Source: SCGC-AAA252-I15 sp043822165 (GTDB taxonomy: Archaea; Altiarchaeota; Altiarchaeia; IMC4; SCGC-AAA252-I15). Taken from it: DNA of 20,820 nucleotides. Position numbers and translations under genes: made by a program. Below the pieces are notes generated by a model. That model did not search any database. It had not been told where the DNA came from and saw only the letters and a program-made list of their open reading frames with translations. The stretch is from positions 1 to 20,820 of the forward strand of contig JBDRCA010000065.1 in assembly GCA_043822165.1 (NCBI GenBank), given 5' to 3'. Below are positions 6,841 to 14,142 of the stretch, one piece after another; the stretch's first letter is position 1, and each line of letters starts with the position of its first letter.

Positions 6841-7884
6841 ATGGTCGTGAGAATTCTAGGCATTGACGTCGGCGGGTTGACGCTGAAATTCGCAGAAGTA
6901 AAAGTCGGCGAAAAAGGCTTTGAAGTCGAAGACGTGGAAAACACGACTTTCCTGCCCAACATGCTCGAATCAAAGATAAAGCGCTTTCTAGGCGGACGCG
7001 ACGATTTTGCCGCGGTCGGTGTGGCATCAAGCGGCGAAATAGTGTCGACGATATTTCCCCGGCTATCCGACGGGATAATCTTCTTCCAGAAGGTATTCGA
7101 GGAAGAATTCACCTGCCCCGTTTTTTGGATAAACCACGACTCAACGCTTACTACAAACGAGCAAGCATCATCGCACCCCTATGATGTGGCTGCCGCGAAC
7201 TGGCGCGCGCAATCACTGCTCGCCGCAAGGAAAGTCGAAGGAGACTTCCTACACATAGACACCGGCTCAAGCTCGACCGACATAACGGCGGTAATAAACG
7301 GGGCTGCCAACACTTCCGGAAGACTAGATTATCAGCGGCTCGCGACAGGCGAGCTCGTCTACACTGGCGGGATATTCACGCACCCTGCCTGCGCTACGGG
7401 CAGCGTGAAGCTTAAGGGGAGAAAAACGATGCTTTGTTCGGAACCCTATGCATTGGTGGCCGACGCCCACCTGATAGCCGGCAACATATCCGAAGGCGAG
7501 CACGCGGGGTTTCTGGGGGCGGGCTCCTATGCCGACGCTGCTCTTGCCTATACGCGCATCGCCCACATGGTTTACGCAGACGACCATCTTTTGACGCGTG
7601 AGGAGATAGCAGACATCGCCCGCCAGATATGTGCGGCACAGGTCTCCCAGATAGCGGACGGTATACGCAAAGTCTGCAAGAAAAAATTCAGAAACAAGCC
7701 GCAGGCAGTGGTTTCAGGCTCTGCCGCTGACTATCTCGCGGCACCCGCCGCCGCGGAAGCCGGCTTAAAAGACATACTCTACCTTGAAGACTTGGTCGGT
7801 AAAAAAGCATCGATTGCCGCCCCCGCGGTGGGAACGGCAATGCTGGCCGGCGAAAAAATATTCAGGGATTCACTCAACCCCTGA
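6841..7884 (+). CDS. MfnF-like / H4MPT-linked C1-pathway ASKHA protein (347 aa)
   Basis: Two ASKHA nucleotide/phosphate loops are visible: LGIDVGGLTLKFAEV (residues 6-20) and HIDTGSSSTDITAVING (138-154). Between and after them come AAANWRAQSLLAAR and the segment GRLDYQRLATGELVYTG, which is typical of the family annotated as probable H4MPT-linked C1 transfer pathway protein. The characterised archaeal member, MfnF, joins the aminomethylfuran diphosphate to gamma-glutamyltyramine in methanofuran synthesis. Length (about 320-350) fits. If it is MfnF, this organism makes methanofuran and runs archaeal C1 reactions, but the family is broader than that one reaction. It lies 25 bp after the U32 pair on the same strand and overlaps the convergent aldolase by 11 bp. 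Confidence 0.75.
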   Translation: MVVRILGIDVGGLTLKFAEVKVGEKGFEVEDVENTTFLPNMLESKIKRFLGGRDDFAAVGVASSGEIVSTIFPRLSDGIIFFQKVFEEEFTCPVFWINHDSTLTTNEQASSHPYDVAAANWRAQSLLAARKVEGDFLHIDTGSSSTDITAVINGAANTSGRLDYQRLATGELVYTGGIFTHPACATGSVKLKGRKTMLCSEPYALVADAHLIAGNISEGEHAGFLGAGSYADAALAYTRIAHMVYADDHLLTREEIADIARQICAAQVSQIADGIRKVCKKKFRNKPQAVVSGSAADYLAAPAAAEAGLKDILYLEDLVGKKASIAAPAVGTAMLAGEKIFRDSLNP

Positions 7885-8977
7885 CTTTCGCGCCGCTTCC
7901 TTGCGCCTGGAATGCCTTGAAAAAGTCAAGCGCGCTCTGGCGGGTGGCAGAGTTAATCTTGTCTCTGTATTCGCATGAAACACTCATCAACTCGTCCTTG
8001 TGGACCTTGATGCTGTGCTTTATATTCTTTGCGATAAGCTCTTTCTGGCTTATCTTAGGCTTTTTCGCAAGCATCTTCTTGGCGTGCTCGCAGGCAAGCG
8101 TCCACTCGTTCATCTTGGCTAAAAGCTCTCCTGGCAGGTTCTCGACGACTACGTTCTGCCAGTTCGTGCCGACGTTACCTTTCGCAATCCCCGCGTCAAT
8201 CAGAAGGTGCATGAGCCGCAGCGGCGTCCCCGTTATCCCATGCTGGGCGATCCGGACTCCAAGGGGCGCAATCGCGTCCGCGATAGCCTTCGTCGTCGCA
8301 ATGTCAATCCCGACCTGCTCGACGATGTTGCCCTGCTCGTCGAAGATGTTGCCGTGAATCGTCCCGTTGTTTATCGCAAGCAAATCAGGCTTAACGCCCT
8401 GCTCCTGCAAGGCCTCGATAAAAGTCACGGACTCTTCGACGGAAGTAAGCTTCTTGGTGCCGTCCGCGTTGGTCCTCCCGACTTCCCCGACCTCGACTTC
8501 AAGGCAGGCCTCAGAAGGGATCAAGTCTGCAAGCTCCACGGTTATAGCAATGTTGTCTGAGAGCTGCTCGCGGACGGTCTTCCCGTCAAAATTGAAGTTG
8601 TGGCTTGCGTCAATCGCGTAAGAGGTGAATCCTGCGGCAACCTCGTCCTCGATTAGTTTTCTGGCGGATGCAGTCGACTCAGGCGTGCTGTCTTTTATGG
8701 TTATGTGGTCGCCGTGTATTGCGTACGGCGTGTTAAAGTCAAGTTCGGCTGCCATCCCCGTTATGCCGTCATAGAAGTCCTGGGGGCTCTGGCCCGTATA
8801 ACCTATCTCTGATTTCGCGATTTCGAAGAGGACTGCCGCGTCCAGTTCCTTGGCTGCCTCCATGATTCCGCGCGTGGAAAGCTGCGTGCGGATGTTGGCT
8901 GCCATAACGATGAGTTTCTCGCCCTTTAATGCGCTGAAAATCTTTCTTCCTGAAACCGGGAGGTTGTAGTCTGTCAT
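7874..8977 (-). CDS. Class II (zinc) fructose-bisphosphate aldolase family protein (367 aa)
   Basis: This enzyme cleaves or forms fructose-1,6-bisphosphate from two triose phosphates. The class II pattern is complete in order: AIHGDHITIKD with catalytic Asp90 and metal-ligand candidates His88/His91; YAIDASHN (120-127); LEVEVGEVG (159-167); AINNGTIHG with His209; AQHGITGTP with His246; and GIAKGNVGTNWQN, the phosphate-binding end. The sequences around these residues are divergent from the E. coli enzyme, so a related ketose-bisphosphate aldolase is possible. It is divergent from FBPase across a 72-bp promoter, which strongly suggests a joint gluconeogenic role. Most archaea use a class I or bifunctional aldolase/phosphatase instead, so a class II enzyme is notable. 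Confidence 0.88.
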   Translation of the reverse strand: MTDYNLPVSGRKIFSALKGEKLIVMAANIRTQLSTRGIMEAAKELDAAVLFEIAKSEIGYTGQSPQDFYDGITGMAAELDFNTPYAIHGDHITIKDSTPESTASARKLIEDEVAAGFTSYAIDASHNFNFDGKTVREQLSDNIAITVELADLIPSEACLEVEVGEVGRTNADGTKKLTSVEESVTFIEALQEQGVKPDLLAINNGTIHGNIFDEQGNIVEQVGIDIATTKAIADAIAPLGVRIAQHGITGTPLRLMHLLIDAGIAKGNVGTNWQNVVVENLPGELLAKMNEWTLACEHAKKMLAKKPKISQKELIAKNIKHSIKVHKDELMSVSCEYRDKINSATRQSALDFFKAFQAQGSGAKVRG

Positions 8978-9008
8978 AAGATAATGATGTGAAGCATGGA
9001 TTAAAAAG

Positions 9009-9015
9009 TTTATAA
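9009..9015. promoter_or_regulatory. Shared TATA element between aldolase and FBPase genes
   Basis: TTTATAA is near-palindromic. It sits about 35 bp from the aldolase ATG (8977, minus) and about 38 bp from the FBPase ATG (9050, plus), giving leaders of roughly 9-12 nt in each direction. TTAAAAAG next to it (9001-9008) could be a second box for the minus strand. Confidence 0.4.
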
Positions 9016-9049
9016 GCGTGTGGGGGTAATCCTTATACGGTGTTATATC

Positions 9050-9946
9050 ATGACGACTCTTGGCGAATACGTGAAGGATTTGGATGAAGGATTAGCGAAG
9101 ATTATACTGGCTGTCGCAGGAAAAACAGACGAGATTTTCTCAGAACTCCCTCACAGGCGGGGGAAAGCAGGCACACAAAACATATACGGGGAAGAACAAA
9201 AAGCTCTGGACGTTTGGAGCAATGATGTGTTGTGCGAGGCCTTGAAGGCTACGGGCATAGTCAAATACATTGTGAGTGAAGAGCTGGGGGAGCCTTGGGT
9301 GAACCCGGATGGCGGGAAATACACGGTCTCCATTGATCCATTGGATGGTTCATCCAATATTGAATCCAACAACTGTTTCGGCACAATCGTGGGCGTCCAC
9401 AGCCAGGAGGAGATGCTGGTGCCTGCTGAGAAGCTGGATTGCGCGTTCTACAACCTGTACGGGCCGATAACGACATTCGTCCTCGCAACTGATAAGGGAG
9501 TCACCGAGTTCGTGAAACACCGGAAGGGCTCAACGGACTACCACATCGGAAAGGAAAACCTCATGCTCCCCGAGAAAGGAAAGCTTATGGGCCTTGGAGG
9601 CTCGCCCAACAAGTGGACTGATGGAGTCAAAAAATTCGTCGACTACATGACACATGGTGCAAAGCTCAAAGTCCGATACGGCGGCTCATTCGTAGGTGAC
9701 ATAAACCAGATACTATACTACGGAGGCTGCTTCATGTACCCCGAACTCGTTGACAAGCCCAAAGGTAAGCTTCGCCTCGTCATCGAGTGCGGGCCAATGA
9801 GCTACGTCATAGGAAAAGCGGGCGGCGCATCATCCAACGGGAAAAAAAGCATCTTAAAGCTCACGCCAACTGAAGTCGACGAGAGAACGCCGGTATATGT
9901 CGGCAACAAGGATTTGATTGTAAAGCTCGAGGAGATACTGGGTTAA
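9050..9946 (+). CDS. fbp: Class I fructose-1,6-bisphosphatase (298 aa)
   Basis: It hydrolyses fructose-1,6-bisphosphate to fructose-6-phosphate, the committed gluconeogenic step. Class I motifs: VSEELGEP (metal site, E77/E78), SIDPLDGSSNI (94-104, metal and phosphate site), RYGGSFVGDINQ (209-220) and ECGPMSYVIGKAGGASSNG (247-265, with the metal/substrate Glu247). The length is a little under the bacterial and eukaryotic class I enzymes (about 330 aa). I chose the ATG at 9050 rather than the in-frame GTG at 9020 because the TATA element at 9009-9015 puts the transcript start near 9038. The gene runs divergently from the aldolase and its stop overlaps the convergent membrane-protein gene by 4 bp. 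Confidence 0.93.
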   Translation: MTTLGEYVKDLDEGLAKIILAVAGKTDEIFSELPHRRGKAGTQNIYGEEQKALDVWSNDVLCEALKATGIVKYIVSEELGEPWVNPDGGKYTVSIDPLDGSSNIESNNCFGTIVGVHSQEEMLVPAEKLDCAFYNLYGPITTFVLATDKGVTEFVKHRKGSTDYHIGKENLMLPEKGKLMGLGGSPNKWTDGVKKFVDYMTHGAKLKVRYGGSFVGDINQILYYGGCFMYPELVDKPKGKLRLVIECGPMSYVIGKAGGASSNGKKSILKLTPTEVDERTPVYVGNKDLIVKLEEILG

Positions 9947-11274
9947 GTTGAGAATTTGGCCTTGAATAGTTCGCGGGCCATCTCTGGCGCCCGCGTCAGT
10001 TGGTTTTCGGCAAGCTGCCTGTAGGGTACTGCCGGGTCTATCAGCGTGTGATTTACGGTTACTTGCACGAGCAACAGGATGTTCCAGGCTACCGCTGCCG
10101 CGACGGCGATTACGATAATGATTCTAAGCCGCGTCTTCACAGACTCAAGGAGCACTGTTAATCCTATCGCAAAAACCGGGATGCTCCCAACCATTCTTCT
10201 TGCCCCGAAGCTCCAGTCCCCGTGCCAGCTTGATACTGCGCTGTTCAAGTAAATCTGGAGCAATACGGCTACTGCGAGAATGATTGCAGTCTTTCTGTCT
10301 TTTCTGGCCAGCATATACAGTCCCGCGCACCCGAGAAGGTGTATCGGAGTCCAAGAGAACAAGCCGTGTTTCCCGGAAAAAAGAAAGTCAGTCAAGTGTG
10401 GGTGGGCCCAGTCCATGAAGCCTTCGCCCTGCGGCACCGTAAAGTATGAGCCATAAATCGTCTTCCACGCAAGAGCCTGGGGAGCAAAGACTACAGCGGC
10501 TGCTAATGCAAGCGGCATCAATCTTGTTGCAAGTGCCAGTGCATAATCTTTCCCGGGGCTTTTGTGTTTTGCTTTGATGTCAAATGCATTATCCAGTACT
10601 GGTATCACTATGAATAACGCGTTCTGCCATCTAACAAGGCTCATAAGCCCCGCGCAGGCTCCAAGGAGCGCCATATCCGTCTTGGTCTTCGCGGGGCGGG
10701 TGAACCAGGTGTGTATGAACAAGGTGACCGTGAAAAAGGAGAGTCCGTGGCTCATCGACGGTTCATGGTACATGTAGTATACCAGGGGCGTGGCAAGCCA
10801 GGAGGCAAGGGTTGCGATGAAGGCGTTCGTCTTGGACGCGAACCGCTGAAGCAGGCCGTAGAGCAGGTAAAGCCCTGCCAGAGTGTAGACCATTGTCGAG
10901 AAACACACGGCATACACTTCATGTATTCCGTAGCCTGCGTGCGAGACGTGCGAGAACAATTCATACCTGAAAAGATACACCGGCACGTAGGCGATGCTCC
11001 ACAAGATTGCAGGGCCTATGGAAAAACAGTTCCCGACAAGTCCAGTCTGCGTCGCATCTCCCCCACAGTGTATCCTGCCGGTGCCCCACCGCTGAACCCA
11101 GTCGAACTCGTTTCTGAAGTCAAGGTCCCCGTCGGCTACAATACTTCTGAGATACGAGAAATACGATAATCCGTCGCTCGTAATCCAGGACACGAAAAAA
11201 AGCTTAAAGCACAAAAGAAACACCGCGATAAATATTATTCCGTCAAGCGCGCTCTCCTGGCGTTCGTCAGTCAC
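9943..11274 (-). CDS. GT-C-type multi-pass membrane protein, putative glycosyltransferase (443 aa)
   Basis: About ten hydrophobic segments can be counted, starting with one at residues 11-30. The first external loop begins ITSDGLSYFSYLRSIVADGD (31-50); an acidic residue here (Asp34) is typical of the lipid-phosphate-sugar-dependent GT-C enzymes (PMT/ArnT-like). A later loop has SSWHGDWSFGARRMVG, a pattern shared by many undescribed family-39-like proteins. It would act at the cell membrane, transferring a sugar from a polyprenyl carrier to a lipid, glycan or protein; donor and acceptor are unknown. Its start overlaps the purB stop by 4 bp, so it is translated from the purB message, although the functions look unrelated. 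Confidence 0.7.
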   Translation of the reverse strand: MTDERQESALDGIIFIAVFLLCFKLFFVSWITSDGLSYFSYLRSIVADGDLDFRNEFDWVQRWGTGRIHCGGDATQTGLVGNCFSIGPAILWSIAYVPVYLFRYELFSHVSHAGYGIHEVYAVCFSTMVYTLAGLYLLYGLLQRFASKTNAFIATLASWLATPLVYYMYHEPSMSHGLSFFTVTLFIHTWFTRPAKTKTDMALLGACAGLMSLVRWQNALFIVIPVLDNAFDIKAKHKSPGKDYALALATRLMPLALAAAVVFAPQALAWKTIYGSYFTVPQGEGFMDWAHPHLTDFLFSGKHGLFSWTPIHLLGCAGLYMLARKDRKTAIILAVAVLLQIYLNSAVSSWHGDWSFGARRMVGSIPVFAIGLTVLLESVKTRLRIIIVIAVAAAVAWNILLLVQVTVNHTLIDPAVPYRQLAENQLTRAPEMARELFKAKFST

Positions 11275-12608
11275 TTTCCGAGTTTCTTAACTATCCTGTC
11301 GACCTGTTCGGCCGCAGAGCCGGTGTAGTTCTCAGGCTTGAGTATTTTTTCCAATTCCTTCCCGGAGATTAGTTCAGTCACTTCCTTCTTGCATGCGAGG
11401 AATTTCTCGAGGGGCTCATCATCCCTGTAGGATTCCATCGCAGCTTCCCGCACAAGCTCGTGGGCAGCCTGCCTGTCCATGCCCTTCTCGGTGAGCGCCA
11501 CCATGACTGCCTCGGCCATTATGCGGCCCTTGGACATGTACAAGTTCCTTTTTATCGCCTCGTCGTGGAAGACGAGGTTTCCGAGAAGCTCGATTGACAG
11601 ACCCAAAATGTAGTCTGTGAGAATGCATGCTTCAGGTATTATTATCCGCTCGGGGCTAGAGTTCGTAAGGTCGCGTTCGTGCCAGAGCGGGATGTTTTCA
11701 AGGCTTGCCATCGCGTTCGCCTTGACTATTCTGGATAATCCGCAGATTCTTTCAGCGTAGATGGGGTTGCGCTTGTGCGGCATAGTGGATGAACCAACCT
11801 GCTTTTTCCTGAAGCCCTCCGATACTTCGCCGATTTCGGTGCGCTGCAAGTTGCGAATCTCCGTTGCGAACTTGTTCAGGGACTCTGCGATGAGGGCGAG
11901 CAACATGATGAATTCCGCGTGCCTGTCTCTCTGGATGACCTGGTTCGAGGCGAGCACGACTCCCAACTTTAGGTCCTTCATGACAAGCTCCTGAATCTTC
12001 GGGCCTTTTCCGCCGAATGCGGCCTGGGTTCCTACTGCGCCAGTCATCTGGCCTACGAGAATCCTCTTTTTGACTTCGGAGAGCCGCTCCAAGTGTCGTC
12101 CGACTTCCGCCGCCCATATCCCGAACTTTAACCCGTAAGTCGTTGGTACGGCGTGCTGGCCGTGAGTTCGCCCGATGCAAACCCTTTTCTTGTTGGCTTT
12201 CGCCTGGGCTAACAAAACTCGTAAGAGCTCGTTGAGAGTGTCTCCAAGAAATACTATGTAGTCCTTAAGCTGGAGCGCAAGAGCGGTGTCTGTTATGTCA
12301 TTTGAGGTTGCGCCCAAGTGTATTGCGCGCCCCGCCTCGCCGCAGACTTCGGACAAGGCTTTGACGACCGCCATGACGTCGTGGTGGGTTTCAGCCTCGA
12401 TCTCGGCAACACGCTCAAGCTTCACGTATTTTACGGACGCCTTCCTCGAAACCTCGTCGGCGTCTCTCCTGGTTATTGTGCCGACCGCGGCGTGCGCCCG
12501 CACAAGAGCAGCCTCCACGTCAAGCATCCTCTGAAGCTTGACTTCGTCCTCGAAAATCCGCCTCACTTCATCCCGCCCGTAACGGGACTCGATTGGGTGA
12601 ACACTCAT
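11271..12608 (-). CDS. purB: Adenylosuccinate lyase (445 aa)
   Basis: PurB removes fumarate from SAICAR and from adenylosuccinate in purine synthesis. The fumarase/aspartase superfamily signature GSSTMPHKRNPI is at residues 272-283, including the catalytic Ser candidates 273/274. The other conserved regions are present: ETHHDVMA (73-80), HLGATSNDITDTA (97-109) and GRTHGQHAVPTTYG (146-159, general acid/base His149). Length is typical (430-460). A TATA-like box at 12631-12640 lies 27 bp upstream of the ATG and there is no Shine-Dalgarno site, so the mRNA is probably leaderless. The membrane-protein gene overlaps its stop. Confidence 0.97.
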   Translation of the reverse strand: MSVHPIESRYGRDEVRRIFEDEVKLQRMLDVEAALVRAHAAVGTITRRDADEVSRKASVKYVKLERVAEIEAETHHDVMAVVKALSEVCGEAGRAIHLGATSNDITDTALALQLKDYIVFLGDTLNELLRVLLAQAKANKKRVCIGRTHGQHAVPTTYGLKFGIWAAEVGRHLERLSEVKKRILVGQMTGAVGTQAAFGGKGPKIQELVMKDLKLGVVLASNQVIQRDRHAEFIMLLALIAESLNKFATEIRNLQRTEIGEVSEGFRKKQVGSSTMPHKRNPIYAERICGLSRIVKANAMASLENIPLWHERDLTNSSPERIIIPEACILTDYILGLSIELLGNLVFHDEAIKRNLYMSKGRIMAEAVMVALTEKGMDRQAAHELVREAAMESYRDDEPLEKFLACKKEVTELISGKELEKILKPENYTGSAAEQVDRIVKKLGK

Positions 12609-12630
12609 CGCAGTAATCTATAGACTCTAC

Positions 12631-12640
12631 GTTAAAAAAT
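12631..12640 (-). promoter_or_regulatory. TATA-like box for purB (leaderless)
   Basis: ATTTTTTAAC on the minus strand is centred about 27 bp before the purB ATG. It separates purB from the upstream arv group as its own transcription unit. Confidence 0.45.
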
Positions 12641-12645
12641 ACTGG

Positions 12646-13053
12646 TTAGTTGGCTGGTCTGAGCGGGTCTTTTTCGTCGAGCATTCTTCGCATGGGTTCT
12701 GCGGTAGTCAGTATTTCCTGCAGAATCGTCTTGTGGCTGTTGTCAGGGTCGTAGCCTTCCCCAATGCCTTTCTCAACTCCCTGGCGCAGGACTTCAGTTA
12801 AATGCACCAGGGTCTGACCGTGTCCCTGGCTCCATTCGCTCAGCTTTGTTGTGAGCGATGTCTTGGTTAAGTCGTCTCTGTCGAGAAAATCTAATACTCG
12901 GTCTATTGCAAGTTCTTCTTGTTGAGAAGCCTTGGGTTTCATATCGTGCCTCCACCAGTGCACGAATTCTGCAAGGGTTTTTTCTTCAGCAACGGTGAAG
13001 CCTTGTCTGGGAGTGGTTAGCCGCGGATTCGGCTTCTGAACGTGCTTTGTCAT
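12646..13053 (-). CDS. Hypothetical protein, 135 aa
   Basis: I do not recognise this protein. After a polar, Pro-rich start (about residues 1-20) it looks all-helical, with WWRHDMKPKASQQEELAIDR and later helices rich in Glu/Asp/Lys, ending DEKDPLRPAN. No signal peptide, membrane segment or metal motif is seen. The frame extends 24 bp further to a GTG at 13077, but a TATA-like GATTTAACTT at 13081-13090 predicts transcription from near 13060, so the ATG at 13051-13053 is preferred. It follows the winged-helix gene on the same strand and may belong to the arv group, but an own promoter is likely. Confidence 0.7.
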   Translation of the reverse strand: MTKHVQKPNPRLTTPRQGFTVAEEKTLAEFVHWWRHDMKPKASQQEELAIDRVLDFLDRDDLTKTSLTTKLSEWSQGHGQTLVHLTEVLRQGVEKGIGEGYDPDNSHKTILQEILTTAEPMRRMLDEKDPLRPAN

Positions 13054-13080
13054 TTTGAAGGATAATCTAGGCAGCACGAG

Positions 13081-13090
13081 AAGTTAAATC
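13081..13090 (-). promoter_or_regulatory. TATA-like box for the 135-aa gene
   Basis: GATTTAACTT on the minus strand lies about 33 bp before the ATG at 13053. It supports that start over the upstream GTG. Confidence 0.35.
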
Positions 13091-13095
13091 AAAGC

Positions 13096-13302
13096 CTACT
13101 TCAGGGACAGGTAGAGGATGTTCCCATCGATTACAGCATCTATCTTGTCTTCGCGCATAAGCCAGCCCAAGGATGCCATCACAAGGCTTGCGTCAGGGTT
13201 CACCTTCTTGAGGACTTCTGCAAGTTCCACTGGCTTTCCCTCATCCTTTAGGAAAAAGTATATTTTTCCCGCGCATTCACCAATGGATTCCTTCACATTC
13301 AT
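13096..13302 (-). CDS. Winged helix-turn-helix protein, DUF2582-like (68 aa)
   Basis: This very small protein is almost entirely one winged helix. It reads ESIGECAGKIYFFLKDEGKP, then VELAEVLKKVNP, and ends with ASLGWLMREDKIDAVIDGNI before a last strand. This matches the DUF2582 pattern (I-GE-AGKI-L, LGWL-REDKI) found in archaea and some bacteria, whose role is unknown; DNA binding is assumed from the fold. AGAGGTGAT at 13309-13317 overlaps the arvC stop and serves as its ribosome binding site, so it is translated with the arv genes. It might regulate that operon. Confidence 0.85.
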   Translation of the reverse strand: MNVKESIGECAGKIYFFLKDEGKPVELAEVLKKVNPDASLVMASLGWLMREDKIDAVIDGNILYLSLK

Positions 13303-13308
13303 TTTTCA

Positions 13309-13317
13309 ATCACCTCT
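13309..13317 (-). promoter_or_regulatory. Shine-Dalgarno site overlapping the arvC stop codon
   Basis: AGAGGTGAT on the minus strand includes the TGA of arvC and ends about 6 nt before the ATG of the winged-helix gene. This arrangement is typical of translational coupling. Confidence 0.6.
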
Positions 13318-13777
13318 TTTCGCCCTTCTTCTTCATCGCGTGCGCCAAGTCGATGTAGTACACTCCCTCCTCGGTCTGCACGATAATTGGTCTCCCCCTC
13401 ATGAGGGATCCAACGTCGATTTCGTATTTTCCTTCCTCTAGGATGCGGATGGTCTCTATCCCCAAGTGCAAGGGTTTTCCTTTCTCGCGCATCCGCAAAA
13501 ATTCGGTGTCAAGCCACTTCAACGATTCCTTCTTCTCGGCTGAGGCGTCGGCGGGTATTTCGGAGATAATCGGTTCTTTATCGTCGTCTTCGCCGGAGGC
13601 CTCGTCCTGGGGGTGTTTTCCGGCGGGGGCGTCCTCGACTTCAACCAGGTCTCTCGCACCCCTAAAATACATCAAAAATTTTTTGCCGCATTCGCAGCCG
13701 CCTTCACGCATTACGGCTTTGAGTTGGTCTGAGCCTTCAAGGTAAATCTTCCCGCATACTGTGCACTTGTAGGGCAT
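13310..13777 (-). CDS. arvC: OapC/ArvC-family zinc-ribbon protein (155 aa)
   Basis: The N-terminus is a zinc ribbon, CTVCG at residues 5-9 with the second pair GCECGKK (Cys28, Cys30). A Pro/Asp/Glu-rich flexible linker follows at about 48-85. The C-terminal domain (about 85-150) has GKPLHLGIETIRILEEGKYE, then LMRGRPIIVQTEEGVYYIDL. This order is that of the zinc-ribbon protein encoded with the archaeal vesiculation GTPase. It is the third gene of a tight series, 2 bp after arvB and with GGAG in the arvB end as ribosome binding site. The molecular role of ArvC is not established; a scaffold or regulator of the GTPase is an inference. Confidence 0.82.
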   Translation of the reverse strand: MPYKCTVCGKIYLEGSDQLKAVMREGGCECGKKFLMYFRGARDLVEVEDAPAGKHPQDEASGEDDDKEPIISEIPADASAEKKESLKWLDTEFLRMREKGKPLHLGIETIRILEEGKYEIDVGSLMRGRPIIVQTEEGVYYIDLAHAMKKKGEKR

Positions 13778-13779
13778 GG

Positions 13780-14139
13780 TTACTTCTCCTTTTCAGCCAG
13801 CACGAGAATCCGCTGCGGCTCCTTCTTGATTTTCTTGATGAGCTTTGAGGGCCCTATCACGGTCATGCCGCCGGTTGAGCCGCCGAGCAGGCGTATGAGC
13901 CGTTCTCGGAGGCCTCCCTCGGTTTTTTCGCGGAGATTTGAGACTTCTATTCCCGGGAACTTGTCTGAGACTTCCTTCATGGTCTCTTCTATGAGTCTTG
14001 CTTCTTCGCCGGCTGTCAGACTATCCTCCAATACGAGAATCTTGTTTTTCTTGATTCGGTCCAGTATGAACTCTAGCTTTTCCTTCTCCGTCTTCCCGGC
14101 CAATACGTCAACTGAAATGAATTCTAGTTCTATCTCCAT
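13780..14139 (-). CDS. arvB: DUF2073 protein, ArvB-like (119 aa)
   Basis: The sequence follows DUF2073: an N-terminal strand, then EKEKLEFILDRIKKNKILVL, EDSLTAGEEARLIEETMKEV and a FPGIEV strand. After that come a basic helix, a Gly-rich GGSTGGMTVIGPSKLIKKIK and a final strand. It is a small soluble alpha/beta protein with no known catalytic residues. It lies between the GTPase (3-bp gap) and the zinc-ribbon gene (2-bp gap), the conserved euryarchaeal order. In Haloferax the operon's GTPase is needed for extracellular vesicle formation; what the DUF2073 protein does there is not settled. Translation is probably coupled to arvA because no clear Shine-Dalgarno site precedes it. Confidence 0.85.
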   Translation of the reverse strand: MEIELEFISVDVLAGKTEKEKLEFILDRIKKNKILVLEDSLTAGEEARLIEETMKEVSDKFPGIEVSNLREKTEGGLRERLIRLLGGSTGGMTVIGPSKLIKKIKKEPQRILVLAEKEK

Positions 14140-14142
14140 TTT

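Noticed and set aside
9020..9049. GTG start for FBPase, ten codons upstream
   Set aside because: It lies only 5 bp after the TATA element and before the predicted transcript start; the family begins near the ATG at 9050.
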